The position numbers were made by a program, and so were the translations under genes. A model generated the notes under the pieces. It ran no database searches. It was not told the DNA's origin and saw only the letters and a list, made by a program, of their open reading frames with translations. 5,530 nt of DNA, taken from Pseudomonadota bacterium (GTDB lineage Bacteria > Pseudomonadota > Alphaproteobacteria > Rhizobiales > Xanthobacteraceae). The stretch lies in the NCBI GenBank assembly GCA_021779635.1, contig JAJYAH010000524.1, positions 1 through 5,530 on the forward strand, read 5' to 3'. This document shows, piece after piece, positions 1-5,530 of this stretch (the first letter of the stretch is position 1; each line of letters begins with the position of its first letter).

Positions 1-567
1 CTGGCGCACGATCCTGGGGCTCCTCCGAAGCAGCAGAAGAAATTACCGGAAGCGCCGAGCAAGCTGCCGAAAGTCGGCGCCGATCGCACGCGCGGACTGG
101 ACTTTCTGTTCGGCGCGCTGAAGGCGGCGCCGGATGAGGCCAGCGCCAAGCACGTCGAAGCGCGGATTTGGGCGCTGTGGCTGCAGACCCCCAGCGATAC
201 CGCGGCATTGCTGATGATGCGCGCCAAGGCCGCGATGGACGCCCAGCAGATGGACGTCGCGCTGAAGCTGCTCGATGCCGTGATCAAGCTGCGTCCGGAC
301 TATGTCGAGGGATGGAACAGGCGCGCGACGCTGTATTATTTGCAGAACGATTACGCCCATTCGCTTGAGGACATCGAGCAGGTCCTGGTCCGCGAACCGC
401 GCCACTTCGGGGCGCTGGCCGGGCTTGGCATGATCATGCAGGATCTCGGCGACGACAAGCGCGCGCTTGACGCCTTCCGCAAGGCACTCGCCGTCAACCC
501 ATACCTCGAAAAGGTGCAGGAACTGGTCAAGACCCTGAGCGAGAAGGTTGAGGGCCGGGACATCTGA
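1..567 (+). CDS. Tetratricopeptide-repeat protein, 3' part (5' end outside window)
   Basis: The frame is open from base 1 to the TGA at 565-567, giving 188 residues with no start inside the window, so only the C-terminal part is present. Three consecutive 34-residue TPR-like units are visible at about residues 70-101, 103-135 and 137-169. Each has the typical spacing of small and large hydrophobic positions and ends in a Pro-containing turn (KLRPDY, VREPRH, AVNPYL). A proline/lysine-rich low-complexity stretch (about residues 5-25) precedes the repeats and probably links them to an N-terminal part lying upstream, where a signal peptide or membrane anchor is often found in such proteins; that part cannot be seen. 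TPRs form helical scaffolds for protein-protein contact, so no enzymatic role can be assigned. The gene converges on the small minus-strand gene 65 bp downstream. The TPR call is secure; the partner and pathway are unknown. A c-type cytochrome biogenesis TPR protein (CcmI/CycH-like) was considered, but nothing specific supports it. Confidence 0.88.
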   Translation: MAHDPGAPPKQQKKLPEAPSKLPKVGADRTRGLDFLFGALKAAPDEASAKHVEARIWALWLQTPSDTAALLMMRAKAAMDAQQMDVALKLLDAVIKLRPDYVEGWNRRATLYYLQNDYAHSLEDIEQVLVREPRHFGALAGLGMIMQDLGDDKRALDAFRKALAVNPYLEKVQELVKTLSEKVEGRDI

Positions 568-632
568 TCGCGCTCGAACGTGCAGCGATCGCCTCCGAGC
601 CTCCGTTCCGGTTCAAACGGAAGGGAAAGGCT

Positions 633-815
633 TTAATGCAGGACGCTGCTGCCGCGCTCGAACGGGCCGCCATGTGTCACGACCGCGTAAAGTTGCGCTA
701 GTTCCGCCTCCAGATGCTCGTTGACCATCAGCAGCGCTTTCAGCGCGCCACGGATGTCGCCATTGCAACTGGCCACGATTTCGTCAATGGCGGCTTCATT
801 CGGTCTGGAAATCAT
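633..815 (-). CDS. Conserved-type small protein of unknown function (60 aa)
   Basis: This minus-strand gene starts with ATG at 815-813 and stops with TAA at 635-633. The start is strongly supported by GGAGG (complement of 823-827) seven bases upstream, the best Shine-Dalgarno match in the window. The protein is predicted mainly helical: residues 6-16 (NEAAIDEIVAS), then a CNGD turn at 17-20, then a long amphipathic helix at 22-46 (GALKALLMVNEHLEAEL...). The last 13 residues are Gly/Ser-rich and probably disordered. There is no signal peptide or membrane segment, so it is presumably cytoplasmic. The turn followed by an 'ALKALL' helix faintly resembles UBA/CUE-type small helical domains, but this is only a resemblance. 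Proteins of this kind recur as hypothetical proteins in Bradyrhizobium relatives (from memory, not checked). It is convergent with the TPR gene and divergent from the hydrolase gene, so it is probably a single-gene transcript. Function unknown. Confidence 0.75.
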   Translation of the reverse strand: MISRPNEAAIDEIVASCNGDIRGALKALLMVNEHLEAELAQLYAVVTHGGPFERGSSVLH

Positions 816-822
816 CGAAAAT

Positions 823-827
823 CCTCC
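823..827 (-). promoter_or_regulatory. Shine-Dalgarno site of the 60-aa protein gene
   Basis: Read on the minus strand, the sequence before the ATG is TTGGAGGATTTTCG. GGAGG is separated from the start codon by seven bases, an ideal spacing. It identifies the real coding strand here, because a plus-strand open frame (714-980) overlaps the same bases and has no comparable site. Confidence 0.75.
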
Positions 828-883
828 AATCGTCGCTTGAACCGCTACTTTGCGATAAATCTTTGGCGTCTCGCGCGTTCCCC

Positions 884-901
884 TGTGGATTATGTGGATA
901 G
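884..901 (-). promoter_or_regulatory. Two abutting DnaA-box-like 9-mers
   Basis: On the plus strand TGTGGATTA (884-892) is followed directly by TGTGGATAG (893-901). Each matches 8 of 9 bases of TGTGGATAA, the complement of the DnaA-box consensus TTATCCACA. They lie in direct orientation with no gap, inside a divergent intergenic region. DnaA boxes occur at replication origins and also at promoters controlled by DnaA. No dnaA, parAB, hemE or rpmH neighbour is present, so this is not an origin on the evidence here. A regulatory or titration site is possible; chance similarity is not excluded. Confidence 0.3.
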
Positions 902-987
902 CGCAGATTATTCCAGCCTCGCCGGCGCGCGCCCGTCACGCCGCAGGCGGACAGGGAAGGTTATAGAAAGCTGCCGATGACGGCTGT

Positions 988-2067
988 ATGAAACCGGGCG
1001 TCTCGCGCGTTTCGAGCGGTGGAAAACCCGTTATTGGCTGCGAAACCTCGCGCCTTAAACCCGTAAACTCGTTGGTGCACAAGATCATCCAGACATTCTC
1101 AATGGTTTCGATAATTGCCGTGGCGACGCTCGCTGTTCTGGCGCTGGTCACACAGGCCGGTGTCCTTGTCCTGCAGCGCACCTATCCCGCCCAAGGCCGG
1201 ACGATCGAGGTCACCGGCGCCACGCTCAACGTCGTCGACATCGGGCGGCGCGATGCAGCCGGACCGCTGGTCGTGATGATCCACGGTGCGAGTTCGAATC
1301 TGGAGGTGATGCGGCAACCGCTCGGAGATCTGCTGGCTCAGCAGCATCGGGTGATCCTGATCGATCGTCCAGGACACGGCTGGAGCACGCGCGGGCGGTT
1401 GGATGATTCGACACCGGCGATTCAAGGCCGGATGATCGACGAGGCGCTGGAAAAACTAGGGCTTGGTCCGGCGATCTTCGTGGTTCATTCATGGGCCGGC
1501 GCGCTCGGCGCGCGCATGGCGCTGGATTATCCGAAGCGTGTCGCGGGTCTCATGATGCTTGCGCCGGTGGCCTATCCATGGCGCGGCGGCGTCGGATGGT
1601 ACAACAAGCTCGTCACCACCCCGGTGATCGGCCCGTTGCTGGCCTGCACGATCACGCTGCCGCTCGGCTACTTCCTGACCGAGCCCGGCGCGCGCAACGT
1701 GTTCATACCGCAGCTCATGCCTGAAAACTTCGTCGAGAGTACCGCGACGCTGTTGCTGCTGCGTCCGCGCGAGTTCCTCGCCAATGCGCGGGACCTGGTG
1801 ACGTTGAAGGCGGCGGTGGCGGAGCAGGCGCCGCGCTACGGCAATATCAGGGTGCCGGTGGTGGTGATCACGGGCGATACCGATAAAACCGTGTCGCCGA
1901 CCATCCATTCGCGGCCGTTAGCAGCCGCGGTGCCGGGTGCAAAACTGATCGTGCTGCCGGACGTCGGCCACATCGTGCAGAATGCCGCGCCCGAACTGGT
2001 TGCCCGCGAGATCGGCGCGATGATCGGCATGATCGCGCACGGCGCGGCTGCTGCGGCAGCCAACTAG
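988..2067 (+). CDS. Membrane-anchored alpha/beta hydrolase
   Basis: Encodes an alpha/beta-hydrolase-fold protein of up to 359 residues. With numbering from the ATG at 988, visible marks are a hydrophobic segment at about 40-62 (anchor or uncleaved signal), the HGAS oxyanion strand-loop at 99-102, DRPGHG at 126-131, the nucleophile elbow VHSWAG with Ser168 at 166-171, the probable acid Asp297 or Asp299 in GDTDKTVSP, and His328 in VGHIVQ. The triad is therefore complete, but the elbow has Val where the family normally has Gly. Residues about 196-265 form a helical cap. The likely substrate is an ester, epoxide or similar small molecule at the cytoplasmic membrane; the substrate cannot be read from sequence. 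The start is uncertain: 988 is the outermost ATG, yet only 15 of the next 26 codons end in G/C and no ribosome site precedes it. GTG at 1075 or ATG at 1102 (321 aa, starting MVSIIAV) would place the hydrophobic segment right at the N-terminus and may be the true starts. An Ala-rich tail (HGAAAAAAN) ends the protein. Confidence 0.85.
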   Translation: MKPGVSRVSSGGKPVIGCETSRLKPVNSLVHKIIQTFSMVSIIAVATLAVLALVTQAGVLVLQRTYPAQGRTIEVTGATLNVVDIGRRDAAGPLVVMIHGASSNLEVMRQPLGDLLAQQHRVILIDRPGHGWSTRGRLDDSTPAIQGRMIDEALEKLGLGPAIFVVHSWAGALGARMALDYPKRVAGLMMLAPVAYPWRGGVGWYNKLVTTPVIGPLLACTITLPLGYFLTEPGARNVFIPQLMPENFVESTATLLLLRPREFLANARDLVTLKAAVAEQAPRYGNIRVPVVVITGDTDKTVSPTIHSRPLAAAVPGAKLIVLPDVGHIVQNAAPELVAREIGAMIGMIAHGAAAAAAN

Positions 2068-2338
2068 CTCGGGCACAGGCAGCAGATCGCTTCTGTTCCA
2101 AGACGGAAGGCCTGAGGGTTGAAGCCGGACGATCAGGATGCCTTTCGTATCACTTGGTCTTGGCTTTGCCGTCCTTGTCGTATTGCGATCCTCGCCTGCA
2201 TCAGCGGAAAAGTCGATATTGCCGGTCTGCCTATGCCGCGGCGAGCTACCCAAAGCGGTCCAGACGTGCTTGATTCGTCATCACAAATCGATCAGAGCGG
2301 GTGTGCCTTCGCCCGAAGCGGTCGCGGGAGAAATCGAC
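2068..2338. other. Intergenic leader upstream of glcD
   Basis: These 271 bp lie between the hydrolase stop and the glcD start. The frame of glcD remains open upstream to an ATG at 2138, but the strong ribosome site at 2326-2330 argues that translation begins at 2339. The region should contain the glc promoter. TTGAAG at 2119-2124 resembles a -35 box, but no acceptable -10 lies 16-18 bp downstream, so no promoter is called. No gene for the usual GlcC-type regulator and no clear operator palindrome is visible here. Confidence 0.4.
2326..2330 (+). promoter_or_regulatory. Shine-Dalgarno site of glcD
   Basis: GGGAG is followed by eight bases (AAATCGAC) and then ATG at 2339-2341. This decides the glcD start in favour of 2339 over the upstream in-frame ATG at 2138, which has only an AGG directly abutting it. 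The resulting protein of 497 residues agrees with the usual GlcD length (499 in Escherichia coli). Confidence 0.7.
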
Positions 2339-3832
2339 ATGACCATCATGATGCCAGCACCGGATCAGGCGGTTCTGGGGCGCCGCGACGCCATCGTGGC
2401 GGCGCTGCGCGCGATCGTGCCGGGGGAGGGTGTGATCGACAAGCCGGCCGAAATGCTGCCCTACGAGTCCGATGGCCTGATGGCCTATCGCCAGCCGCCG
2501 ATGGTCGTGGTGCTTCCGGACACCACCGAACAGGTGTCGCGGGTTCTGAAATATTGCTTCCAGCAGGGCATCAAGGTGGTGCCGCGCGGCTCCGGGACCT
2601 CGCTGTCCGGCGGCGCGCTGCCGCTGGCCGATGGCGTGCTGCTCGGCCTCGGCAAATTCAAGCGCATCCGCGAGATCGATTTCGACAACCGCGTGGTGGT
2701 GACCGAGCCCGGGGTGACCAATCTGGCCATCAGCCAGGCAGTGGCCGATGCCGGATTTTATTATGCGCCCGACCCGTCGTCGCAGATTGCCTGTTCGATC
2801 GGCGGCAATGTCGCGGAGAATTCCGGCGGCGTGCATTGCCTGAAATACGGCATGACCACCAACAACGTGCTCGGCTGCGAAATCGTGCTGATATCGGGTG
2901 AAATCATCAAGGTCGGCGGCAAATCCGCCGAAACCTCCGGCTACGACCTGATGGGAATCATCACAGGCTCCGAAGGCCTGCTCGGCGTCATTACCGAGAT
3001 CACGGTGCGGATTCTGCAGAAGCCGGAAACGGCGCGGGCGCTGATGGTCGGCTTCGCGCAGGTCGAGGCGGCCGGCGAATGCGTGGCGCGGATTATCGGC
3101 GCCGGGATCATCCCGGGCGGTATGGAAATGATGGACAAACCGGCGATCCACGCCGCCGAAGCCTTCGTTCACGCCGGCTATCCGCTCGACGTCGAGGCGT
3201 TGCTGATCATCGAACTCGATGGTCCCGGCATTGAGGTCGATGAACTGATCAGCCGCGTCGAGGCGATCGCGCGGGGCTGCGGCTCGACGCTGTGTCAGGT
3301 CTCGACCTCGGAAGCCGAACGCAATCTGTTCTGGGCCGGCCGCAAGGCGGCATTTCCGGCGGTGGGGCGGATCTCCCCGGATTATCTTTGCATGGATGGC
3401 ACCATCCCGCGGGGCGCGTTGCCCAAGGCCCTGGCTCGCATCCGCGACCTCTCGGAGAAATACGGTCTTGGCGTCGCCAACGTGTTTCACGCCGGCGATG
3501 GCAATCTGCATCCGCTGATCCTGTACGATGCCAACAAGCCGGGCGAGATGGACAAGGCCGAGGCTTTCGGCGCGGATATTTTGCGATGCTGCGTCGAACT
3601 CGGCGGCGTGTTGACTGGCGAACACGGCGTCGGCGTCGAGAAGCGCGATCTGATGCCGGAGATGTTCAGCGAAATCGATCTCAACCAGCAGCAACGGCTG
3701 AAATGCGCGTTCGATGCGCAAGGCCTGCTCAATCCCGGCAAGGTGTTTCCAACCCTGCATCGCTGCGCCGAGCTTGGCCGCATGCATGTCCATGGCGGCA
3801 AGATTGCCTTCCCCGAACTTCCGCGGTTCTAG
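2339..3832 (+). CDS. glcD: Glycolate oxidase (dehydrogenase) subunit GlcD, FAD-linked
   Basis: GlcD is the catalytic flavoprotein subunit of glycolate dehydrogenase (glycolate to glyoxylate), acting with GlcE and GlcF at the cytoplasmic membrane. The 497-residue protein has the FAD-binding PCMH/FAD_binding_4 domain at about 50-230, with PRGSGTSLSGG (82-92), PDPSS (145-149), IGGNVAENSGG (154-164) and SGYDL...GSEGLLG (200-216). The C-terminal FAD-oxidase domain (about 230-470) carries HAGDGNLHP (384-392), GEHGVG (427-432) and NPGKVFP (465-471). The tail RMHVHGGKIAFPELPRF is of the type found in true GlcD proteins. These motifs are shared with D-lactate and D-2-hydroxyglutarate dehydrogenases; the glcE and glcF neighbours settle the assignment as glycolate oxidase. 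The start at 2339 is chosen for its ribosome site and family length. glcE follows after 180 bp, an unusually large gap for this operon, occupied by a palindromic element. No frameshift or missing FAD motif is seen. Confidence 0.95.
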   Translation: MTIMMPAPDQAVLGRRDAIVAALRAIVPGEGVIDKPAEMLPYESDGLMAYRQPPMVVVLPDTTEQVSRVLKYCFQQGIKVVPRGSGTSLSGGALPLADGVLLGLGKFKRIREIDFDNRVVVTEPGVTNLAISQAVADAGFYYAPDPSSQIACSIGGNVAENSGGVHCLKYGMTTNNVLGCEIVLISGEIIKVGGKSAETSGYDLMGIITGSEGLLGVITEITVRILQKPETARALMVGFAQVEAAGECVARIIGAGIIPGGMEMMDKPAIHAAEAFVHAGYPLDVEALLIIELDGPGIEVDELISRVEAIARGCGSTLCQVSTSEAERNLFWAGRKAAFPAVGRISPDYLCMDGTIPRGALPKALARIRDLSEKYGLGVANVFHAGDGNLHPLILYDANKPGEMDKAEAFGADILRCCVELGGVLTGEHGVGVEKRDLMPEMFSEIDLNQQQRLKCAFDAQGLLNPGKVFPTLHRCAELGRMHVHGGKIAFPELPRF

Positions 3833-3871
3833 TGATGAGAGCCGTTAATCCCGCATTCAAGCTTGATCTGC

Positions 3872-3990
3872 TCCCTGCCCCCTTGTGGGGTCCGAGGCGA
3901 GTGAAGCTCGCTCTCGAGGCTAGGGTGGGGGGTATCGCGACCTCCGGGGTCCGTGCCTTACCCCCTCCCTCCCCCAAAAGGGGGGAGGGA
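3872..3990. repeat. MITE-like palindromic intergenic element between glcD and glcE
   Basis: A very GC-rich stretch of about 119 bp has imperfect terminal inverted repeats: 3872-3886 (TCCCTGCCCCCTTGT) matches the complement of 3976-3990 at 13 of 15 bases. Internally there are a small CCCC-TTGT-GGGG hairpin (3879-3890), GCGAG-TGAAG-CTCGC (3897-3911) with a second CGAG/CTCG pair around it, and GGGGGTA/TACCCCC (3928-3934 with 3959-3965). At the right end there is a perfect 10-bp stem (3966-3975 with 3981-3990). This style of element, combining C-runs, 'CCCCTTGTGGGG' and 'GAGCGAAGCGAG'-type centres, is known to me as dispersed intergenic sequence in Bradyrhizobium-like genomes; I cannot give a family name. 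It encodes no transposase and any mobility would have been in trans. Frames that read through it, such as the one from the ATG at 3835, are by-products of its composition. Confidence 0.6.
3966..3990 (+). terminator. Strong hairpin ahead of glcE (terminator-like or processing/stability stem, no U-tract)
   Basis: TCCCTCCCCC (3966-3975) pairs perfectly with GGGGGAGGGA (3981-3990) around the loop AAAAG, giving a 10-bp, almost all G-C stem. No T-run follows on the plus strand, so it is not a standard intrinsic terminator. It lies 13 bp upstream of the glcE Shine-Dalgarno site. It could pause polymerase, protect the 3' end of a processed glcD message, or lower glcE-glcF expression relative to glcD. 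It is part of the palindromic element and may have no function at all. Confidence 0.35.
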
Positions 3991-4003
3991 CCGCACCGAA
4001 TGT

Positions 4004-4007
4004 GGAG
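4004..4007 (+). promoter_or_regulatory. Shine-Dalgarno site deciding the GTG start of glcE
   Basis: GGAG is followed by CGATA and then GTG at 4013-4015, a five-base spacing. The frame is open further upstream to a GTG at 3953, but those 20 extra codons derive from the palindromic element and are Pro/Gly/Arg-rich. The start MDTLKVRDA at 4013 is the natural beginning of GlcE. Confidence 0.65.
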
Positions 4008-4012
4008 CGATA

Positions 4013-5254
4013 GTGGACACCTTGAAAGTACGTGACGCAGCGGACGTCGAGCAGGTGGTGCGCTCCGCGCTCGCCAGCGAGCAGCCGCTGGAAATCATCG
4101 GCCACGGCTCCAAGCGGTCGATCGGCCAGCCGATGGCGACCAATGCGCTGCTCGATCTGTCGGCGCTCCATGCGGTGAAGGCCTATGAACCGAACGAACT
4201 GATCATCACCGTCGAGGCCGGCGCGCCACTCGCCGATGTGCTGTCGCTGATCGATTCCAAGAATCAGCAGTTCGCGTTCGAACCGATCAATACCTCGCTG
4301 CTGCTCGGCACATCTGGCATTGGAAGCATCGGGGGCATGATCGGCGCCGGACTGGCCGGGCCCCGGCGCATCAAGGCCGGCGGCGCCCGCGATCATCTGC
4401 TGGGAGCCCATGCGGTTTCCGGCTTCGGCGACAGTTTCAAGGCCGGCGGCAAGGTCGTGAAAAACGTCACCGGCTACGACCTCTGCAAATTGCTGGCGGG
4501 GTCCTGGGGCACGCTCGCGGTCATGACGGAAGTGACCTTGAAGGTGATGCCGAGGCCTGAAAGCGAGCGCACGCTGGCGCTGCGGGGGCTGGATGACGCT
4601 ACCGCGAACCGGGCGATGACGGCGGCGCTGGGCTCGCCGTTCGACGTGTCCGGCGCGGCGCATGTGCCGAACTCGGCGTTTCGAGCGGCGGCCGGGAGCG
4701 GACTGGGCGATCTTGGATCGCCGCAGCAGGCGATCACCTTGCTGCGGCTGGAAGGTATCACGGCGTCGGTCGTCCATCGCGCCGCCGCACTTGGCGCGGT
4801 GCTGGCGCCGTTTGGGGCGGCGGAGTTTCTCGAAGATGCCGTCTCGGCGGCGATCTGGAGCTCGGTTCGCGACGTTCAGCCGTTCGCGGCCAATGGCACG
4901 CTGGGGGCGTGGCCGGTGTGGCGGATCGTTTGTCCACCGGCCTCGGGCGGCGCGCTCGGCCAGGCGCTGGCGCGAGATACCGGCGGCGACGTGTTCTATG
5001 ACTGGGGCGGCGGATTGATCTGGGCGGCGCTGCCACCCAAGCCCGATGCCCAGGCAGCCCTGGTGCGTGAGCGGGTCAATGCCGTCGGCGGCCACGCGAC
5101 ATTGCTGCGCGCCTCCGAACAGGTACGACGCAACGTCGATGTGTTTCATCCCCAGCAAGGCGGCCTTGCCGGCCTGAGCGAACGCGTCCGCCAAAGTTTC
5201 GATCCGAAAAACATCCTCAATCGCGGCCGGCTGACGCGAGGATCTGCGACATGA
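4013..5254 (+). CDS. glcE: Glycolate oxidase FAD-binding subunit GlcE
   Basis: GlcE is the second FAD-domain subunit of glycolate dehydrogenase and is required with GlcD and GlcF for activity. The GTG start at 4013 gives 413 residues, longer than Escherichia coli GlcE (350). The FAD_binding_4/PCMH domain spans about residues 5-185, with GHGSKRSIG (30-38) for the FAD pyrophosphate, [15 protein letters not shown] (105-119) and [20 protein letters not shown] (149-168). The last motif lines up with SGYDL...GSEGLLG of GlcD, showing that the two subunits are paralogous. The C-terminal half (about 186-413) is less conserved and ends with [10 protein letters not shown] (397-406), the flavin-oxidase C-terminal signature also present in GlcD as NPGKVFP. 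No membrane segment is seen; association with the membrane would be through the complex. The stop TGA overlaps the start of glcF (ATGA, 5251-5254), indicating translational coupling. Upstream it is separated from glcD by the palindromic element. The gene is intact. Confidence 0.93.
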   Translation: MDTLKVRDAADVEQVVRSALASEQPLEIIGHGSKRSIGQPMATNALLDLSALHAVKAYEPNELIITVEAGAPLADVLSLIDSKNQQFAFEPINTSLLLGTSGIGSIGGMIGAGLAGPRRIKAGGARDHLLGAHAVSGFGDSFKAGGKVVKNVTGYDLCKLLAGSWGTLAVMTEVTLKVMPRPESERTLALRGLDDATANRAMTAALGSPFDVSGAAHVPNSAFRAAAGSGLGDLGSPQQAITLLRLEGITASVVHRAAALGAVLAPFGAAEFLEDAVSAAIWSSVRDVQPFAANGTLGAWPVWRIVCPPASGGALGQALARDTGGDVFYDWGGGLIWAALPPKPDAQAALVRERVNAVGGHATLLRASEQVRRNVDVFHPQQGGLAGLSERVRQSFDPKNILNRGRLTRGSAT

Positions 5255-5530
5255 AAACCGAATTCAGCCTGGCTCAGCTCGCCGATCCCGATATCGCGGA
5301 AGCCGACAAGATCTTGCGTGCCTGCGTACATTGCGGATTCTGTACCGCGACCTGCCCGACCTATGTGCTGCTTGGCGATGAGCTCGATAGTCCGCGCGGC
5401 CGAATCTATCTCATCAAGGAGATGCTGGAAAAAGACCGGCCGCCGACCCCCGAGGTGGTCAAGCACATCGATCGCTGTCTCTCCTGTCTCGCCTGCATGA
5501 CCACCTGTCCCTCCGGCGTGAACTATATGC
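5251..5530 (+). CDS. glcF: Glycolate oxidase iron-sulfur subunit GlcF, 5' part (cut by window end)
   Basis: The ATG at 5251 overlaps the glcE stop by four bases (ATGA), and GAGG at 5238-5241 lies nine bases upstream. The 93 codons present cover the N-terminal ferredoxin-like domain with two 4Fe-4S motifs of the form CxxCxxCxxxCP: Cys25, 28, 31, 35 ([12 protein letters not shown]) and Cys76, 79, 82, 86 ([12 protein letters not shown]). Between them lies the [14 protein letters not shown] segment (46-59), typical of GlcF and related Fe-S subunits of FAD oxidoreductases. The protein carries electrons from the flavin subunits toward the quinone pool. The CCG-type (DUF224/cysteine-rich) domains expected in the C-terminal part of a protein of about 400 residues lie beyond the window. 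The same N-terminal architecture occurs in LutA/LldE and glycerol-3-phosphate dehydrogenase subunit C families; adjacency to glcD and glcE makes GlcF the clear choice. Confidence 0.94.
   Translation, partial: MKTEFSLAQLADPDIAEADKILRACVHCGFCTATCPTYVLLGDELDSPRGRIYLIKEMLEKDRPPTPEVVKHIDRCLSCLACMTTCPSGVNYM

Larger units (their letters stand above)
816..987. other. Divergent intergenic region, AT-richer, likely holding promoters
   Basis: This 172-bp gap separates the divergent starts of the 60-aa protein gene (minus) and the hydrolase gene (plus). Its first half (about 830-900) is visibly AT-richer than the flanking genes, as expected for a promoter region. I could not find a -35/-10 pair with acceptable spacing on either strand: TTGAAC at 837-842 and GATAAA at 854-859 are only 11 bp apart. 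It contains the paired DnaA-like boxes listed separately. If the hydrolase really starts at 1075 or 1102, the regulatory region is correspondingly longer. Confidence 0.5.

Noticed and set aside
602..622. Possible bidirectional terminator between the convergent genes (TCCGTT/AACGGA or TTCCG/CGGAA)
   Set aside because: The stems are only 5-6 bp, mutually exclusive, and not followed by a T-run on either strand.
569..664. 12-bp direct repeat CGCGCTCGAACG at 569-580 and 653-664
   Set aside because: One such match is expected by chance in a GC-rich window of this size, and one copy lies in coding sequence.
714..980. Plus-strand open frame opposite the 60-aa gene
   Set aside because: It has no ribosome site and overlaps both the minus-strand gene with a perfect GGAGG and the AT-rich promoter gap.
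2046..2061. GGCTGC-TGCG-GCAGCC hairpin at the end of the hydrolase gene
   Set aside because: It is a 6-bp stem lying within the Ala-rich coding tail, with no T-run after it. It is explained by GC-rich alanine codons.
2150..2200. Minus-strand tail reading ...YDKDGKAKTK-stop, resembling the lysine-rich C-terminus of a protein
   Set aside because: An in-frame stop occurs only 16 codons upstream (2203-2201), so there is no gene body. At most it is a trace of a decayed gene, which the sequence alone cannot show.
2246..3793. Long open frame (515 codons) on the minus strand opposite glcD
   Set aside because: Its sequence is rich in His, Arg, Ala, Asp and Gln with no domain, as expected for the antisense of a G/C-ending gene. 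The plus strand carries full GlcD motifs.
3292..4035. Plus-strand frame overlapping the end of glcD and the palindromic element (including an ATG at 3835 just after the glcD stop)
   Set aside because: Inside glcD it is an out-of-frame Arg/Gly-rich shadow, and beyond 3832 it only reads through the repeat element. It has no ribosome site of its own.
3920..5194. Long open frame (424 codons) on the minus strand opposite glcE
   Set aside because: It is an antisense shadow of glcE with an Arg/Gln/His-rich composition, no domain and no ribosome site.

Overview
The window looks like chromosomal DNA of a high-GC alphaproteobacterium, most probably of the Bradyrhizobium / Rhodopseudomonas / Nitrobacter group. 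This rests on strong G/C preference at third codon positions, the resemblance (from memory, no search run) of the TPR protein, the 60-residue protein and the GlcDEF proteins to that group, and a GC-rich palindromic intergenic element typical of such genomes. No tRNA, rRNA, CRISPR array, insertion sequence or phage gene is visible.

Layout. Bases 1-567 hold the 3' part of a plus-strand gene for a tetratricopeptide-repeat protein. Facing it at 633-815 is a minus-strand gene for a 60-residue conserved-type small protein with a very good ribosome binding site. The divergent gap (816-987) contains two abutting near-consensus DnaA-box-like 9-mers. A plus-strand gene at 988-2067 encodes an N-terminally membrane-anchored alpha/beta hydrolase with an unsettled start. 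A gap of about 270 bp leads to the main unit of the window, a glycolate oxidase cluster: glcD (2339-3832), glcE (4013-5254, GTG start) and the beginning of glcF (5251 onward, cut by the window end).

How the genes work together. GlcD and GlcE are related FAD-domain proteins and GlcF is the iron-sulfur subunit. Together they form the membrane-associated glycolate dehydrogenase that oxidises glycolate to glyoxylate and passes electrons toward the respiratory chain. In this group the enzyme serves growth on glycolate and salvage of the 2-phosphoglycolate formed by RuBisCO oxygenation. glcE and glcF overlap by ATGA. glcD and glcE are instead separated by 180 bp filled largely by a MITE-like palindromic element of about 119 bp, which ends 22 bp before the glcE start. 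The hydrolase, TPR and small-protein genes show no evident functional link to the glc genes.

Novelty. This is mostly ordinary core genome. The items most worth a second look are the palindromic element inside the glc operon, the paired DnaA-like boxes, the altered nucleophile elbow of the hydrolase and the uncharacterised 60-residue protein. I saw no convincing evidence of an undescribed multi-gene system.
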